Positions 33,958 through 42,867 of a DNA stretch of 52,345 nt are shown here, piece after piece; position 1 is the stretch's first letter; each line of letters starts with the position of its first letter. Both the position numbers and the translations under genes were made by a program. Source of the DNA: Phycisphaerae bacterium (lineage in GTDB: Bacteria > Planctomycetota > Phycisphaerae > Sedimentisphaerales > Anaerobacaceae); contig JAIPFM010000190.1 in the NCBI GenBank assembly GCA_021736645.1, positions 1 through 52,345 of the forward strand, written 5' to 3'. The notes beneath the pieces were generated by a model, which saw nothing but the letters and a program-made list of their open reading frames with translations, searched no databases and was not told where the DNA came from.

Positions 33958-36867
33958 ATGTTTGACACAACAGATCGAGTGAGCGGTGTATCGAGGGTAT
34001 TGGCTTTGGTCTTTGTCATGAGTCTTGCGGCCCAGAGCCGTGCGAGCCAGACGGTCTGGCTGGACACGCTGGATGTCAGACTGGCAGAGTCCGGATTCAG
34101 TCAGTCAAAAAGAAACCGATCCATTGACGGCAATCCGCTGCGTCTGGCAGGTGTGGAATACGAACGTGGTGTCGGCACACACCCGCCGGGACGGTTTTTG
34201 ATTGATCTGGGTGCCCGAGGTGAGCGTTTTACAGCCCTGGTGGGCATTGATGACGAAAGAAAGAACAGCGGATCTGCCGAGTTCATTGTCAAGGGCGACG
34301 GCAGGGTTCTCTGGTCCAGCGGTATCATGCGGGGCGGCCAGACGCCTAAGCGCGTCGATGTGGACGTGAGAGGTGTTCGCATCATGGATCTGGTGGTCAC
34401 GGTGGCAGGAGACGGATACGGGGACGACCACACGGACTGGGCCGATGCCAGGATTGTGATGCTGGATGAGACCAAGCCCAAAGCAACCACACCCCCCAGG
34501 AGAGATGAATTCGAGGTGATCCGGGATCAGATACAGTTGCATAGGACCGATGGGCAAAGCCCCCTGATGCGGCGCGTGGCCCAGGAGGCGTACAAGCCGG
34601 AGGCCCTGATCCTGGACAAAGACCGTGATCCTGTGGATGTCATACTGCGTAGAACTGAGGCCGCGCTCAGCCACATCAAGCAGATGGCAGACGCGCCCGA
34701 TCTGTCCCGGTTGGCCGCAAGACTGGTAGCGCTCAAGACACAGAGTGCTGGTGTGGATGTCAAGGATGCTGAGGCAAGACAGGGCCTGTTTCAGAATATC
34801 CAGGCACTCAGACGACAGGTCATGTTTTCCAATCCCCTGGTGAATTTTGACAAGATCCTCTTTATCAAGCGTCACTTCAATCCGGAAGCTGAAATGACAG
34901 GCAACCATATGTGCGATCAGTACTTTGGTTTCAATGCCATCAAGGGCGGGGGCCTGTTCATTCTTGAGCAGCCGTTTTCCGATCATCCGACTGTGCGTAA
35001 TGTCCTGGAAAATTCCGTGTGCGAGAACGGCCGCTTTCAGGGCAGACAGCTGACCGCCGAGGGCGCAGTGCTCTCACCGGAACTGTCCTGGGATGGGCAG
35101 ACCATCTTTTTTGCGTATACGGACATACCCGAGGATCGACAACGGTACCAGGCCTGGACCGAGGACAATACCTGGCATATTTTCAGGGTCAATGTGGATG
35201 GATCCCATCTTCGCCAGTTGACAGACGGTCCGTTCAATGACTTTGACCCCTGTCTGCTTCCCAGTGGCCGGTTGGCGTTCATATCCGAACGGCGAGGTGG
35301 CTATGGCCGTTGTCACGGCAGACCGGTGCCCAGCTTTACGCTGCATTCCATGCTGGACGATGGACAGGACATTGTGAGGCTCAGCCCGCACGAGACCAAC
35401 GAATGGCAGCCCAGTGTGGACCACAATGGCATGATCATCTACACGCGATGGGACTATGTGGATCGTGGTTTCAATCAGGCGCATCATCCGTGGATGACCA
35501 CGCCGGATGGTCGTGACTCGCGCGCCATTCAGGGGAATTTTGCACCGTCTGACCGCATTCGTCCGCATTCGGAAATGGATGTGCGTGCCATTCCGAACTC
35601 GCACAAGCTCGTGTCCACAGCCGCCTGCCACCACGGTCAGGCCTATGGGTCGCTGGTGATTGTGGATCCCCGCATTGAAGATGATGACGCCATGGCCCAG
35701 GTCAAACGTATCACACCGGACCAACTGTTCCCGGAAGCGGAAAACGCCGTGCACAGAGACCCTGTCAACTATGCCACGGCCTGGCCGCTGAGTGAGGAGG
35801 TCTATCTGTGCGTGTATGATGCTGAAAGCGGGTCAGGTGCCGGCACAAAGAACAACTACGGGATCTACCTCCTGGATGCCTTTGGCAACAGGGAACTGCT
35901 GTATAGTGACCCGGCCATCTCCTGTCTGAGCCCCATGCCGCTGCGAGCCAGAAAAAGGCCGCCCATCATTCCTCATGCCACGGATCGAGGCAAACCCCTG
36001 CTGGCAGGCGAGACCTATTCTCCGGTCGATGCCAACAGCATCTCACCGTTTGGGCAGGTCGGTCTGGTCAATGTGTATGAGAGCCGATATCCCTTGCCTG
36101 AGGGCACAAGAGTCACGGCATTGAGGATTGTGGAACTCCTGCCCAAGACCACGCCCTATGCGGACAATCCCAGGATTGGGTATGGATCGCAGAAGGGGGC
36201 CCGTGCGATTCTCGGGACAGTGCCCGTGGAAGAGGACGGGAGTGCGTACTTCAATCTCCCCATTGACACACCGGTGTATCTCCAGGCGATCGATGAGCAT
36301 GGCATGGCAGTCCAGTCCATGCGGTCTGCCACGTATGTCCATCCCGGTGAGAAACTGGTTTGCCAGGGCTGTCATGACAATCGGACTCAGGCGCCGTTCG
36401 CAACCCAGCAGTTTCCCAAGGCGTTTTCCCGTGAACCCTCGGAGATCCGGCCCGAACTGGACGGGACCAATCCCTTCAGTTTTCCGCGCCTGGTTCAGCC
36501 GGTATTGGACCAGCAGTGCGTGACCTGTCACACTGAGAATCTGGACAAGAAGGCCCCTGACCTGCGCAGGGGTGATCCGAAGAAGATCCCGAATCACTGG
36601 TATCAATCCTATGCGAATCTGCGTGACTACACCTTCTTTTTTGACAATGCCGTGTTTACCACACCGAGGACCATTCCCGGCCAGTTCGGTGCCAGGGCGT
36701 CCAAGCTCTATGCCCTGCTCAAGGAAGGTCACTACGATGTGTCGTTGACGCCTGACCAGATGCATCGGCTGGTCTTGTGGCTCGACAGCAACTCGGATTT
36801 CTTCGGGTCGTATGAAAACCTGGAAGCCCAGGCCAATGGTGAAGTTGTCTATCCCACGTTGAGGTAA
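33958..36867 (+). CDS. HzsA-related di-heme protein with N-terminal NPCBM domain
   Basis: 969 residues from the ATG at 33958, which has GGGAA upstream (an ATG 12 nt earlier has no ribosome site). A signal peptide (VSRVLALVFVMSLAAQSRA) is followed by an NPCBM-type carbohydrate-binding domain at about residues 25-175 (GVEYERGVGTHPPGRFLIDL). A helical linker leads to a propeller-type region with the strands FNPEAEMTGNHMCDQYFGF and LSWDGQTIFFAYTD, characteristic of hydrazine synthase alpha-subunit (HzsA) middle domains. Two CxxCH c-type heme motifs follow at C802-H806 and C854-H858. HzsA homologues outside anammox bacteria are not hydrazine synthases as far as is known; the sugar-binding domain and the setting among glycosidases suggest an oxidoreductase acting on polysaccharide. 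Periplasmic. Confidence 0.82.
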   Translation: MFDTTDRVSGVSRVLALVFVMSLAAQSRASQTVWLDTLDVRLAESGFSQSKRNRSIDGNPLRLAGVEYERGVGTHPPGRFLIDLGARGERFTALVGIDDERKNSGSAEFIVKGDGRVLWSSGIMRGGQTPKRVDVDVRGVRIMDLVVTVAGDGYGDDHTDWADARIVMLDETKPKATTPPRRDEFEVIRDQIQLHRTDGQSPLMRRVAQEAYKPEALILDKDRDPVDVILRRTEAALSHIKQMADAPDLSRLAARLVALKTQSAGVDVKDAEARQGLFQNIQALRRQVMFSNPLVNFDKILFIKRHFNPEAEMTGNHMCDQYFGFNAIKGGGLFILEQPFSDHPTVRNVLENSVCENGRFQGRQLTAEGAVLSPELSWDGQTIFFAYTDIPEDRQRYQAWTEDNTWHIFRVNVDGSHLRQLTDGPFNDFDPCLLPSGRLAFISERRGGYGRCHGRPVPSFTLHSMLDDGQDIVRLSPHETNEWQPSVDHNGMIIYTRWDYVDRGFNQAHHPWMTTPDGRDSRAIQGNFAPSDRIRPHSEMDVRAIPNSHKLVSTAACHHGQAYGSLVIVDPRIEDDDAMAQVKRITPDQLFPEAENAVHRDPVNYATAWPLSEEVYLCVYDAESGSGAGTKNNYGIYLLDAFGNRELLYSDPAISCLSPMPLRARKRPPIIPHATDRGKPLLAGETYSPVDANSISPFGQVGLVNVYESRYPLPEGTRVTALRIVELLPKTTPYADNPRIGYGSQKGARAILGTVPVEEDGSAYFNLPIDTPVYLQAIDEHGMAVQSMRSATYVHPGEKLVCQGCHDNRTQAPFATQQFPKAFSREPSEIRPELDGTNPFSFPRLVQPVLDQQCVTCHTENLDKKAPDLRRGDPKKIPNHWYQSYANLRDYTFFFDNAVFTTPRTIPGQFGARASKLYALLKEGHYDVSLTPDQMHRLVLWLDSNSDFFGSYENLEAQANGEVVYPTLR

Positions 36868-37042
36868 GTCTCATGGCCCTGTGGCCGACGCATAAAAATG
36901 GACGACACAGGGTAACAGGCTTGACTTATCAGGGGATTGCGAGTTTGATACGGGTCGTCGGAGTTGCCTGAAGCGTTGGTTTTTGCAGGTGAACAGGGTA
37001 AATGTATGTGAAGTGGTGTCTTGATTTAAGGAGAATGGTCTT

Positions 37043-38143
37043 ATGTGTAGGGATAGAGTCTTCAAAAAGGTGCTTGTGACGTTTGTGGTATTGACCGCAC
37101 TGTGCCTGTTCAATGGGTGCAACACAGAGAAGAATGAGTCGCCAGACGCTGCAATGAAACCCTCGTTGTTCATGACCCTGCCGGATTACATCAATACCCC
37201 GGACGGCATGACCCTGGATCCCACCAATGGCAACATCATCCTGGCGGCCCCCAATTTCAACGATCCCAATGCACCGGGTGTGATCATGAAGATCGATCCC
37301 CAGAACAAACTGACCAAGTATATTGACATGCCGCTGCACCCCGGGACCGGCTACGGGTGTCCCATGGGCCTGGACTTTGGGCCGGACGGCAACCTGTATG
37401 TGGCGGACAACCAGTACTTTTATGACAAGGACCACAAGTCCCGCTTGATGCGTGTGGTTGTGGAAAATGGCGAACCGACCGGCGTCGTTGAGGTGGCAGT
37501 CGATGGCTTCAAGCTGTCCAATGCCGTGATCTGGAAGGGCGATACCGTGTTTGTGAGTGACACATTCATGGACCTGCCGGACACACCCTGTCTCAGTGCG
37601 GTCTACAAATTTACGCTCGAGGAGCTCAACCAGGGCACGGTCCAGCTCAAGCCGCTCGGTACGGATTCACACTTGATTGCCAAATTTGTCACGACCCCCA
37701 ATCACAGGGAAGACGTGGCCGGCGCGGATGGATTGACCCTGGACAGCAAGGGCAATCTCTATGTGGCCAGCTTCGGAGACGGCAAGATCCACAAGCTGAC
37801 CTTTGATGCAGCAGGTGATGTGGCCTCGCAAACCGTGTTCGTGGACATGCCCGATCGTCTGCCGTGCTCTGACGGCCTGTTCTGCGACCTGAACACCGAT
37901 GAAATCTATGTGGCCGACTCCGAACAGAATGCCATACACGTGGTGTCCATGGACGGTTCACTCAAGACGCTCTGGATGAATGAGGATACCAATGGTGCAG
38001 ACGGCGGCCTGGATCAGCCGTGCGAATCCCTCATCCGCGGCAATGAACTCATCATCGTCAACTTCGACATGCCATTCCCCGGCCTGAAGAACGCTGCCTT
38101 TGACAAGCCCTATACCATGTCCGTGATCAAGCTGAAAAAGTAG
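37043..38143 (+). CDS. SMP-30/gluconolactonase-like beta-propeller lipoprotein
   Basis: 366 residues. The signal ends in LFNGC, a lipobox, so the protein is likely lipid-anchored. The mature part is a six-bladed propeller with SMP-30/NHL-type blades: GMTLDPTNGNIILAAPNF, GLDFGPDGNLYVADNQYFYD, GLTLDSKGNLYVASFGDGKI, GLFCDLNTDEIYVADSEQNA. Family members hydrolyse sugar lactones or bind metal ions (a divalent cation held by Glu, Asn and Asp); the specific ligands cannot be fixed here. AAGGAG lies 10 nt before the ATG. It follows the HzsA-related gene by 175 nt in the same direction. A 10-bp hairpin lies just after the stop. Confidence 0.8.
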   Translation: MCRDRVFKKVLVTFVVLTALCLFNGCNTEKNESPDAAMKPSLFMTLPDYINTPDGMTLDPTNGNIILAAPNFNDPNAPGVIMKIDPQNKLTKYIDMPLHPGTGYGCPMGLDFGPDGNLYVADNQYFYDKDHKSRLMRVVVENGEPTGVVEVAVDGFKLSNAVIWKGDTVFVSDTFMDLPDTPCLSAVYKFTLEELNQGTVQLKPLGTDSHLIAKFVTTPNHREDVAGADGLTLDSKGNLYVASFGDGKIHKLTFDAAGDVASQTVFVDMPDRLPCSDGLFCDLNTDEIYVADSEQNAIHVVSMDGSLKTLWMNEDTNGADGGLDQPCESLIRGNELIIVNFDMPFPGLKNAAFDKPYTMSVIKLKK

Positions 38144-38146
38144 TGA

Positions 38147-38172
38147 CACATTGGCTGTGACAAGCCAATGTG
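38147..38172 (+). terminator. hairpin after the SMP-30-like gene
   Basis: CACATTGGCT and AGCCAATGTG form a perfect 10-bp stem with a 6-nt loop, 3 nt after the stop codon. No U-run follows, so it may be a 3'-end stabilising hairpin or a weak terminator. Confidence 0.5.
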
Positions 38173-38174
38173 CT

Positions 38175-38264
38175 GGTTCACGGTTAAATAAGGTTCACAG
38201 TTCACGGTTAGAAGGTTCACGGTTGGTTAGACTGCTTTATTCAATCAGCCGTGAACCTTGAACC
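38175..38264. repeat. period-7 tandem repeat GGTTNNN
   Basis: Units GGTTCAC, GGTTAAA, (taa), GGTTCAC, AGTTCAC, GGTTAGA, (a), GGTTCAC, GGTTGGT on the plus strand, then the inverted form GTGAACC, TTGAACC at 38251-38264. The facing copies can form a stem-loop over 38212-38259. It starts about 30 nt after the SMP-30-like stop codon. Confidence 0.7.
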
Positions 38265-38312
38265 GCTGTGAGAATTTTGGATTCAAGAGATCAACCCCTC
38301 TTATGCATCCAT

Positions 38313-38514
38313 GCGGTGCTGCCGCGTCACTATCAACCGGGGCACATCCCGGTCGCTGAGGCTCCCTTAAGGAAGTGCCCCTCGATGGAATGCCTTCGAA
38401 AGAAAAGTGGCGTGCGAACTCCAAACCATTCGGAGAAAAGGTCAGGATGGGACGATCCATTAAGTGAGCCTCAGCGAACGTGGATTGTCCCGGCTAAACA
38501 GCGACGCGACAGCA
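38313..38514. repeat. inverted pair of diverged hairpin repeats
   Basis: The left copy (38317-38381, plus) and the right copy (38514-38449, minus) share TGCTGNCGCGTC at one end and TCGCTGAGGCTCNCTTAA further in. Each folds into a hairpin with the shared sequence in the loop. The left stem is GGGGCAC/GTGCCCC. The right stem is GGGACGATCCA/TGGATTGTCCC as read on the plus strand. The stems differ in sequence but both pair. The two loops are complementary over 17 of 18 positions. Confidence 0.7.
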
Positions 38515-38581
38515 GCCTTCGCAAAAGTCCAATGGGTTCGAATGCATGCCCCTTCAGTCTTCAGCCTATCCACCGTCACCC

Positions 38582-40669
38582 TTAAAGCAGCAGCCCCTTA
38601 GGCGACTTAATGTTTTTGTCCCACCAGCGACCCGGTTTGCTTTCGATGTAGGCAATGGCCTTGGACGTGATCTGTTTGCCCTTGGCCTTGACGCCCTTGA
38701 TGAGGATCTCTTCTGGTGTGAAGGTCTGCTGGTGGATGCGCAGGCCCTTGGCCTGTTTGTATTTGACGTAGATCGTGGCAGGTGTGCCGAATTCGCACAG
38801 GTCCAGTGTGGCCTTTTCCGGGATGTAGTGGTAGTCGCGTCCCATGATGGTGCCGCCGATCTTGAACCGCTTGATGTAGGTCACGCCCCATTCCGTGTAC
38901 ACGGCCGTGAACACGAAATCACGGTCATACAGACCGCACCAGATCAGGCTGTCGTCCACAAAATGAGTCTCCGGGGGCGGGATCACCACAAACGTGCCAT
39001 CCTTCTTGACAATGAGCAGCTTGTCCAGGGAGGAGCACTTCATGAGCTCTTCGCCCTTGACGCCATAGCCGAGGAAGCCTTTTTCCGGGTCCAGATTGAT
39101 GGTCAGCTCATTGCTGGTGAGTTTGCGTACGTCCAGGGCCTTGAACGTGTCGACCTGGGTGAGTCTGGGATAGTCCTTTTTGTATTTTTTGATCAGGGCC
39201 TTGAGGTATTTCACGGCATAGACCTTGAGCGATTTGAGGTTCTTTTCGACTTCTGCCAGTTCCTTGAGAATCGCTTCGATGTCCTTGCGGTTCTTTTCGA
39301 TATCAAACCTGGAAATACGTTTGATGCGAACGCCCAGCAGCATTTCCACGTCATCACGCGTGACATCGCGTTTGAGCTGCGGCCTGAAGGGTTCCAGGCC
39401 CTTGAATACGGCCTGCACCACGGCCTCATAGGTCTTGCACTCTTCGATGAGTTTATACAGACGGTTTTCCACGAAGATCTGGACGAGAGTCTTGGTATGG
39501 AATTCTTCCAGGAGGTTGTGCTTTCTCAGTTCCAGTTCGCGCTGCAGGATGTCCAGGAGCTGACGCGTGTTTTCACGCAGAACCTCCTCTGTGTTCATCT
39601 CCACCGGGCGTTTGTTTGCAATGGCGATAATGCGGCTGGATACTGAGGTTTCGCACTTGGTAAAGGCGTACAGGGCCTTGATGGCCTTGTCCTGGTCGGC
39701 ACCCTGAGACAGTGTGATTTCGATTTCCACGTGACCGGCCGTGAAGTCGTCAATGGAACGGACCTGGAGTTTTTTTCGTTTCACGGCATCTTCAATGGAG
39801 CTGATCACGGACTCGGTGGTCTGCACACAGGGCAGCTCCTTGATGACGAGCTTGTTGGTGCTCTTCTTCTCGATCCTGGCCCTGACCTTGACCTTGCCGA
39901 ATCCCCGGTCGTACTCGCTCACATCCATGATGCCGCCGGTCTGGAAGTCCGGCAATACATTGATGGTGGCAGGGGCACTTTTCTTTTCCTGGATGATCAG
40001 GATCTGGGCCTCAAGCAGCTCAATGAAGTTGTGCGGCAGAATGCTGGTGGACAGACCCACGGCAATGCCTTCTGCGCCGAGCATGAGCATCAGGGGGAGT
40101 TTGGACGGCAGGCTGATGGGCTCCTTGTTGCGCCCGTCATAACTGGGGATAAAGGTCGTCAAGTCCTTGTTAAAGAGTTCTTCGCGGGCCAGTTCCGTGA
40201 GGCGGCACTCGATATATCGTGACGCTGCGGCCCGGTCGCCGGTCATGATATTGCCGAAGTTTCCCTGGCCTTCGATCAGGTAGCGTTTGTTGGTCAGGTT
40301 GACCAGGGCATCGCCGATGGAGGCGTCACCATGGGGGTGATACTGCATGGTGTGGCCCACCACATTGGCCACCTTGATGAAACGACCGTCGTCCTTTTCC
40401 TTGAGCGCGTGCATGATACGACGCTGAACCGGCTTGAGTCCGTCCGCCAGATTGGGAATGGCACGCTCGCAGATCACGTACGAGGCATAGAGCAGGAAGT
40501 TGGAGTCAATCAGGTCCGTGAGCGGACCGTGACGCTCCTGCACAGGCAGGTGCTCGACTGGAGATGTATCTTCGTCCGCGTCAGTCACCAGTTCCGGGGT
40601 GTCGTCTTCTGGTTCTTCAGGAAATAGCAATGGTTCTTTGGGGTCTTTGGGGTTTTTGGACTTGCTCAT
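38582..40669 (-). CDS. parC: DNA topoisomerase IV subunit A
   Basis: 695 residues. It is the DNA-breaking subunit of a type IIA topoisomerase. An acidic N-terminal tail of about 45 residues precedes the winged-helix core; YASYVICERAIPNLADGLKP opens it and the catalytic tyrosine is Y152 in AASRYIECRL. A coiled-coil gate follows, and the C-terminal pinwheel is short. The GyrA box (QRRGGKG) is absent, which favours topoisomerase IV (chromosome decatenation) over gyrase. The ATG overlaps the parE stop by 4 nt, so subunits are made in a coupled way. The gene converges on the SMP-30-like gene. Confidence 0.9.
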   Translation of the reverse strand: MSKSKNPKDPKEPLLFPEEPEDDTPELVTDADEDTSPVEHLPVQERHGPLTDLIDSNFLLYASYVICERAIPNLADGLKPVQRRIMHALKEKDDGRFIKVANVVGHTMQYHPHGDASIGDALVNLTNKRYLIEGQGNFGNIMTGDRAAASRYIECRLTELAREELFNKDLTTFIPSYDGRNKEPISLPSKLPLMLMLGAEGIAVGLSTSILPHNFIELLEAQILIIQEKKSAPATINVLPDFQTGGIMDVSEYDRGFGKVKVRARIEKKSTNKLVIKELPCVQTTESVISSIEDAVKRKKLQVRSIDDFTAGHVEIEITLSQGADQDKAIKALYAFTKCETSVSSRIIAIANKRPVEMNTEEVLRENTRQLLDILQRELELRKHNLLEEFHTKTLVQIFVENRLYKLIEECKTYEAVVQAVFKGLEPFRPQLKRDVTRDDVEMLLGVRIKRISRFDIEKNRKDIEAILKELAEVEKNLKSLKVYAVKYLKALIKKYKKDYPRLTQVDTFKALDVRKLTSNELTINLDPEKGFLGYGVKGEELMKCSSLDKLLIVKKDGTFVVIPPPETHFVDDSLIWCGLYDRDFVFTAVYTEWGVTYIKRFKIGGTIMGRDYHYIPEKATLDLCEFGTPATIYVKYKQAKGLRIHQQTFTPEEILIKGVKAKGKQITSKAIAYIESKPGRWWDKNIKSPKGLLL

Positions 40670-42483
40670 ACCAGTATTTCTTCGTCAATCACCAGGTTGT
40701 CCATGATATAGCTGCGGCGTTCCTGGGTATTTTTTCCCATATAAAATCCGAGCGTTTCACCAATGGAGTGTTCGCCCTCAATGTCCACAGGCGTCAAACG
40801 CATGGTCTGGCCGATAAAGGCCTTGAACTCAGAGGGTGAGATTTCACCCAATCCTTTAAAACGTGTCACCTCATGGCCGCGTCCCAGCTTTTTGATGGCC
40901 TCGTCCCGCTCTTTTTCGGAATAGCAGTAGAGGGTCTCTTTTTTGTTGCGCACGCGGAACAGCGGCGTTTCCAGAATCTTGAGGTGGCCCCGCCCGACCA
41001 GGCCTTCAAAGAAACGCAAGAAGAACGTGATCAGAAGATTGCGAATGTGCAGGCCGTCCACGTCGGCGTCTGTCGCCAGAATGACATGGTTGTACCGCAG
41101 GTAGTCAATGGAGTCTTCCACGTCCAGGCTCTTCATGAGATTGAAGATCTCTTCGTTTTTGTACAAGGCGTCCTTTTTGAGGTCGCAGACATTGAGCGGT
41201 TTGCCCTTGAGTGTGTAGATGGCCTGGGTGTTCACGTCCCGGCAGCTGACCAGAGATCCGGCAGCAGACTGACCTTCGGTGATAAAGATCATGGTGTTGT
41301 CATTCTGATCCTTGCCTTGTTTAAAGTGCTTTTTGCAGTCACGCAATTGAGGCACGCGAATCGAGATCGCCTTGGATCGTTCACGAGCGAGTTTCTTGAC
41401 GGCATTGAGTTCCTTGCGGAACTTCTCGGTCTCCAGGATCTTGTTCATGACCTTGTCGGCCTGGGGTTTGTTGCTGTGCAGCAGTTTGATCACTGCGGCC
41501 TGCACGCGTCCCACAATGTCCGACCGGATGTCCGTGTTGCCCAGCTTGTTCTTGGTCTGGCTCTCGAAGATCGGGTCCTTGAGGCGGATGGCAATGGCGC
41601 CGAGCAGGCCTTCACGCACATCGTCCCCGCTGAACTTCTTTTTGGCAAAGTCATTGACACCGCGCAGGAGCCCTTCGCGAAATGCACTGAGGTGCGTACC
41701 ACCGTCATTGGTGTACTGACCGTTCACAAAGGAGTAGTAGTCTTCGCTGAACCGGTTGGTGTGGGTGAAGGCAAATTCCAGGGTTGCGTCCTTGAAGTGG
41801 AGGGGCTTGTAGAGCTTTTCAAAAGACGTCTCGTCTTCGATCAGGTCCATGATGCCGCCGGCCGATTCAAATCGACGTCCATTGTAATTGATGCGCAGGC
41901 CAGCATTGAGATAGGCATAAAACCGAAGCCTGCGTTCCACGTGTTCTTCCTGGAAGGTATACTTGGCAAAAATCTTCGGGTCCGGCACAAAACTGACAAA
42001 CGTGCCATTGGGCTCTGAGGTCTTGCCTTTTTTCTGCTTGACCAGTTCGCCGTGTGTGAATTCAGCCTGGGCAAACTTGCCTTCCCGCTTGCTGGACACG
42101 CGGAATTGGGAGGACAGGGCATTGACTGCCTTGGTGCCAACGCCATTGAGGCCCACGCTGAACTGGAAGACCTCGTCATTGTATTTAGCCCCGGTGTTGA
42201 TCTTAGACACGCAGTCCACGACCTTGCCCAGGGGGATGCCCCGACCGTAATCCCGGATGCGGACCTCATTGTCCTTGATGGCGATGTCAATCTTTTTGCC
42301 GTGTCCCATGATGAACTCGTCCACAGCATTGTCGATCACTTCCTTGAGCAGGATGTAGATGCCGTCGTCATAATGGACACCTGTACCCGTGCGTCCAATG
42401 TACATCCCTGTTCTTAACCTGATGTGCTCCAGTGAAGAGAGCGTTTTAATCTTGTCGTCCGTGTATTCGTGTTTTTTTGCCAT
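40666..42483 (-). CDS. parE: DNA topoisomerase IV subunit B
   Basis: 605 residues, ATPase subunit partner of ParC. The GHKL ATPase motifs are IDNAVDEF, RDYGRGIPLGKV and GLNGVGTKAVNALS; the transducer domain follows. The TOPRIM domain has ITEGQSAAGS, with the catalytic glutamate but glutamine where EGDSA usually has aspartate, and DADVDGLHIRNLL. The C-terminal MGKNTQERRSYI is typical. The ATG has no clear Shine-Dalgarno; a -10-like TACAAT ends only 5 nt upstream of it, so a leaderless transcript is conceivable, though no good -35 is seen. Compact length fits ParE, which lacks the insertion seen in some GyrB. Confidence 0.9.
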   Translation of the reverse strand: MAKKHEYTDDKIKTLSSLEHIRLRTGMYIGRTGTGVHYDDGIYILLKEVIDNAVDEFIMGHGKKIDIAIKDNEVRIRDYGRGIPLGKVVDCVSKINTGAKYNDEVFQFSVGLNGVGTKAVNALSSQFRVSSKREGKFAQAEFTHGELVKQKKGKTSEPNGTFVSFVPDPKIFAKYTFQEEHVERRLRFYAYLNAGLRINYNGRRFESAGGIMDLIEDETSFEKLYKPLHFKDATLEFAFTHTNRFSEDYYSFVNGQYTNDGGTHLSAFREGLLRGVNDFAKKKFSGDDVREGLLGAIAIRLKDPIFESQTKNKLGNTDIRSDIVGRVQAAVIKLLHSNKPQADKVMNKILETEKFRKELNAVKKLARERSKAISIRVPQLRDCKKHFKQGKDQNDNTMIFITEGQSAAGSLVSCRDVNTQAIYTLKGKPLNVCDLKKDALYKNEEIFNLMKSLDVEDSIDYLRYNHVILATDADVDGLHIRNLLITFFLRFFEGLVGRGHLKILETPLFRVRNKKETLYCYSEKERDEAIKKLGRGHEVTRFKGLGEISPSEFKAFIGQTMRLTPVDIEGEHSIGETLGFYMGKNTQERRSYIMDNLVIDEEILV

Positions 42484-42526
42484 AACCTATTGTAATAGCT
42501 CGTGCTTCACACAAAATTATCTATTC

Positions 42527-42548
42527 CTCCACGCTTCCAAGCGTGGAG
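42527..42548. repeat. perfect palindromic hairpin upstream of parE
   Basis: CTCCACGCTT and AAGCGTGGAG form a 10-bp stem around CC (8 bp if a 4-nt loop is required). It lies about 45 nt upstream of the parE ATG and resembles the end palindromes of IS200/IS605-type or REP elements, but nothing else of such an element is seen. Confidence 0.5.
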
Positions 42549-42615
42549 TGATAAGCCTTTAAAGGGGATAACTTAGCAATTACCAGGCGATCCTGCAAGC
42601 GAGGAGGTGTAAAAT

Positions 42616-42668
42616 AAACGACAAATCCCCGGGTCACCTGGTTTCAACTCAGGCACGCGTCGTTTTTT
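42616..42668. terminator. possible bidirectional terminator
   Basis: AAACGAC and GTCGTTT pair across a 36-nt loop that contains a smaller CCTG/CAGG stem. A T-run (TTTTTT) follows on the plus strand and AT-rich sequence on the minus strand. Its position between divergent genes would make sense only if a small transcript arises here. Confidence 0.35.
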
Positions 42669-42744
42669 AAGTCGGTTGCTGACACCACTGCATCCGCGTC
42701 ACAGGTCAGCCTGAGCCTGCGCATGTGAATCTGCCGGCCTTAGA

Positions 42745-42770
42745 CCGGGGCCGGATCATGATCGCCCCGG
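42745..42770. repeat. GC-rich hairpin upstream of GH127
   Basis: CCGGGGC/GCCCCGG with an inner GAT/ATC pair around a CATG loop and a 2-nt bulge. A TTTTT run follows 15 nt downstream. Possible terminator or leader structure. Confidence 0.4.
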
Positions 42771-42837
42771 ACCCCGATGCGGCTTTTTGAACAGCAAAGA
42801 TTGTGTCAAAATTACAGCACTGGCTGACCGATCTTCC

Positions 42838-42867
42838 TGGACAAAGCACCTGCAAATCGCACATAAT
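42838..42867 (+). promoter_or_regulatory. sigma70-type promoter for the GH127 gene
   Basis: TGGACA and CATAAT are separated by 18 bp (5 of 6 matches each). The leader would be about 60 nt, ending with AAGGAG before the ATG at 42934. Confidence 0.5.

Larger units (their letters stand above)
38144..38581. other. 438-nt intergenic region packed with repeats
   Basis: Between the SMP-30-like gene (plus) and parC (minus), i.e. a convergent junction. In order it holds a hairpin (38147-38172), period-7 repeats (38175-38264), and an inverted pair of hairpin repeats (38313-38514). Several short open frames cross it but none looks like a gene. Confidence 0.7.

Noticed and set aside
33958..36867. annotation as true hydrazine synthase subunit
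   Set aside because: The N-terminal NPCBM domain, the absence of hzsB/hzsC and the glycosidase context argue against anammox function.
38245..38460. 71-residue minus-strand frame
   Set aside because: It is composed of the period-7 repeat and part of the hairpin repeat, has no ribosome site, and its coding look comes from repeat composition.
38546..39646. 366-residue plus-strand frame opposite parC
   Set aside because: Antisense shadow of parC, rich in Phe/Asp/Val as expected from the reverse strand of a GC-rich gene.
42482..42494. leaderless parE promoter (TACAAT 5 nt before the ATG)
   Set aside because: No acceptable -35 or extended -10 accompanies it, so it was kept only as a remark in the parE entry.
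42640..42656. T-arm-like CCTGG-TTTCAAC-TCAGG, considered as tRNA or tmRNA end
   Set aside because: The loop lacks the TTCRA pattern, no CCA or acceptor stem follows, and no tag-peptide frame or partner 5' end is present.
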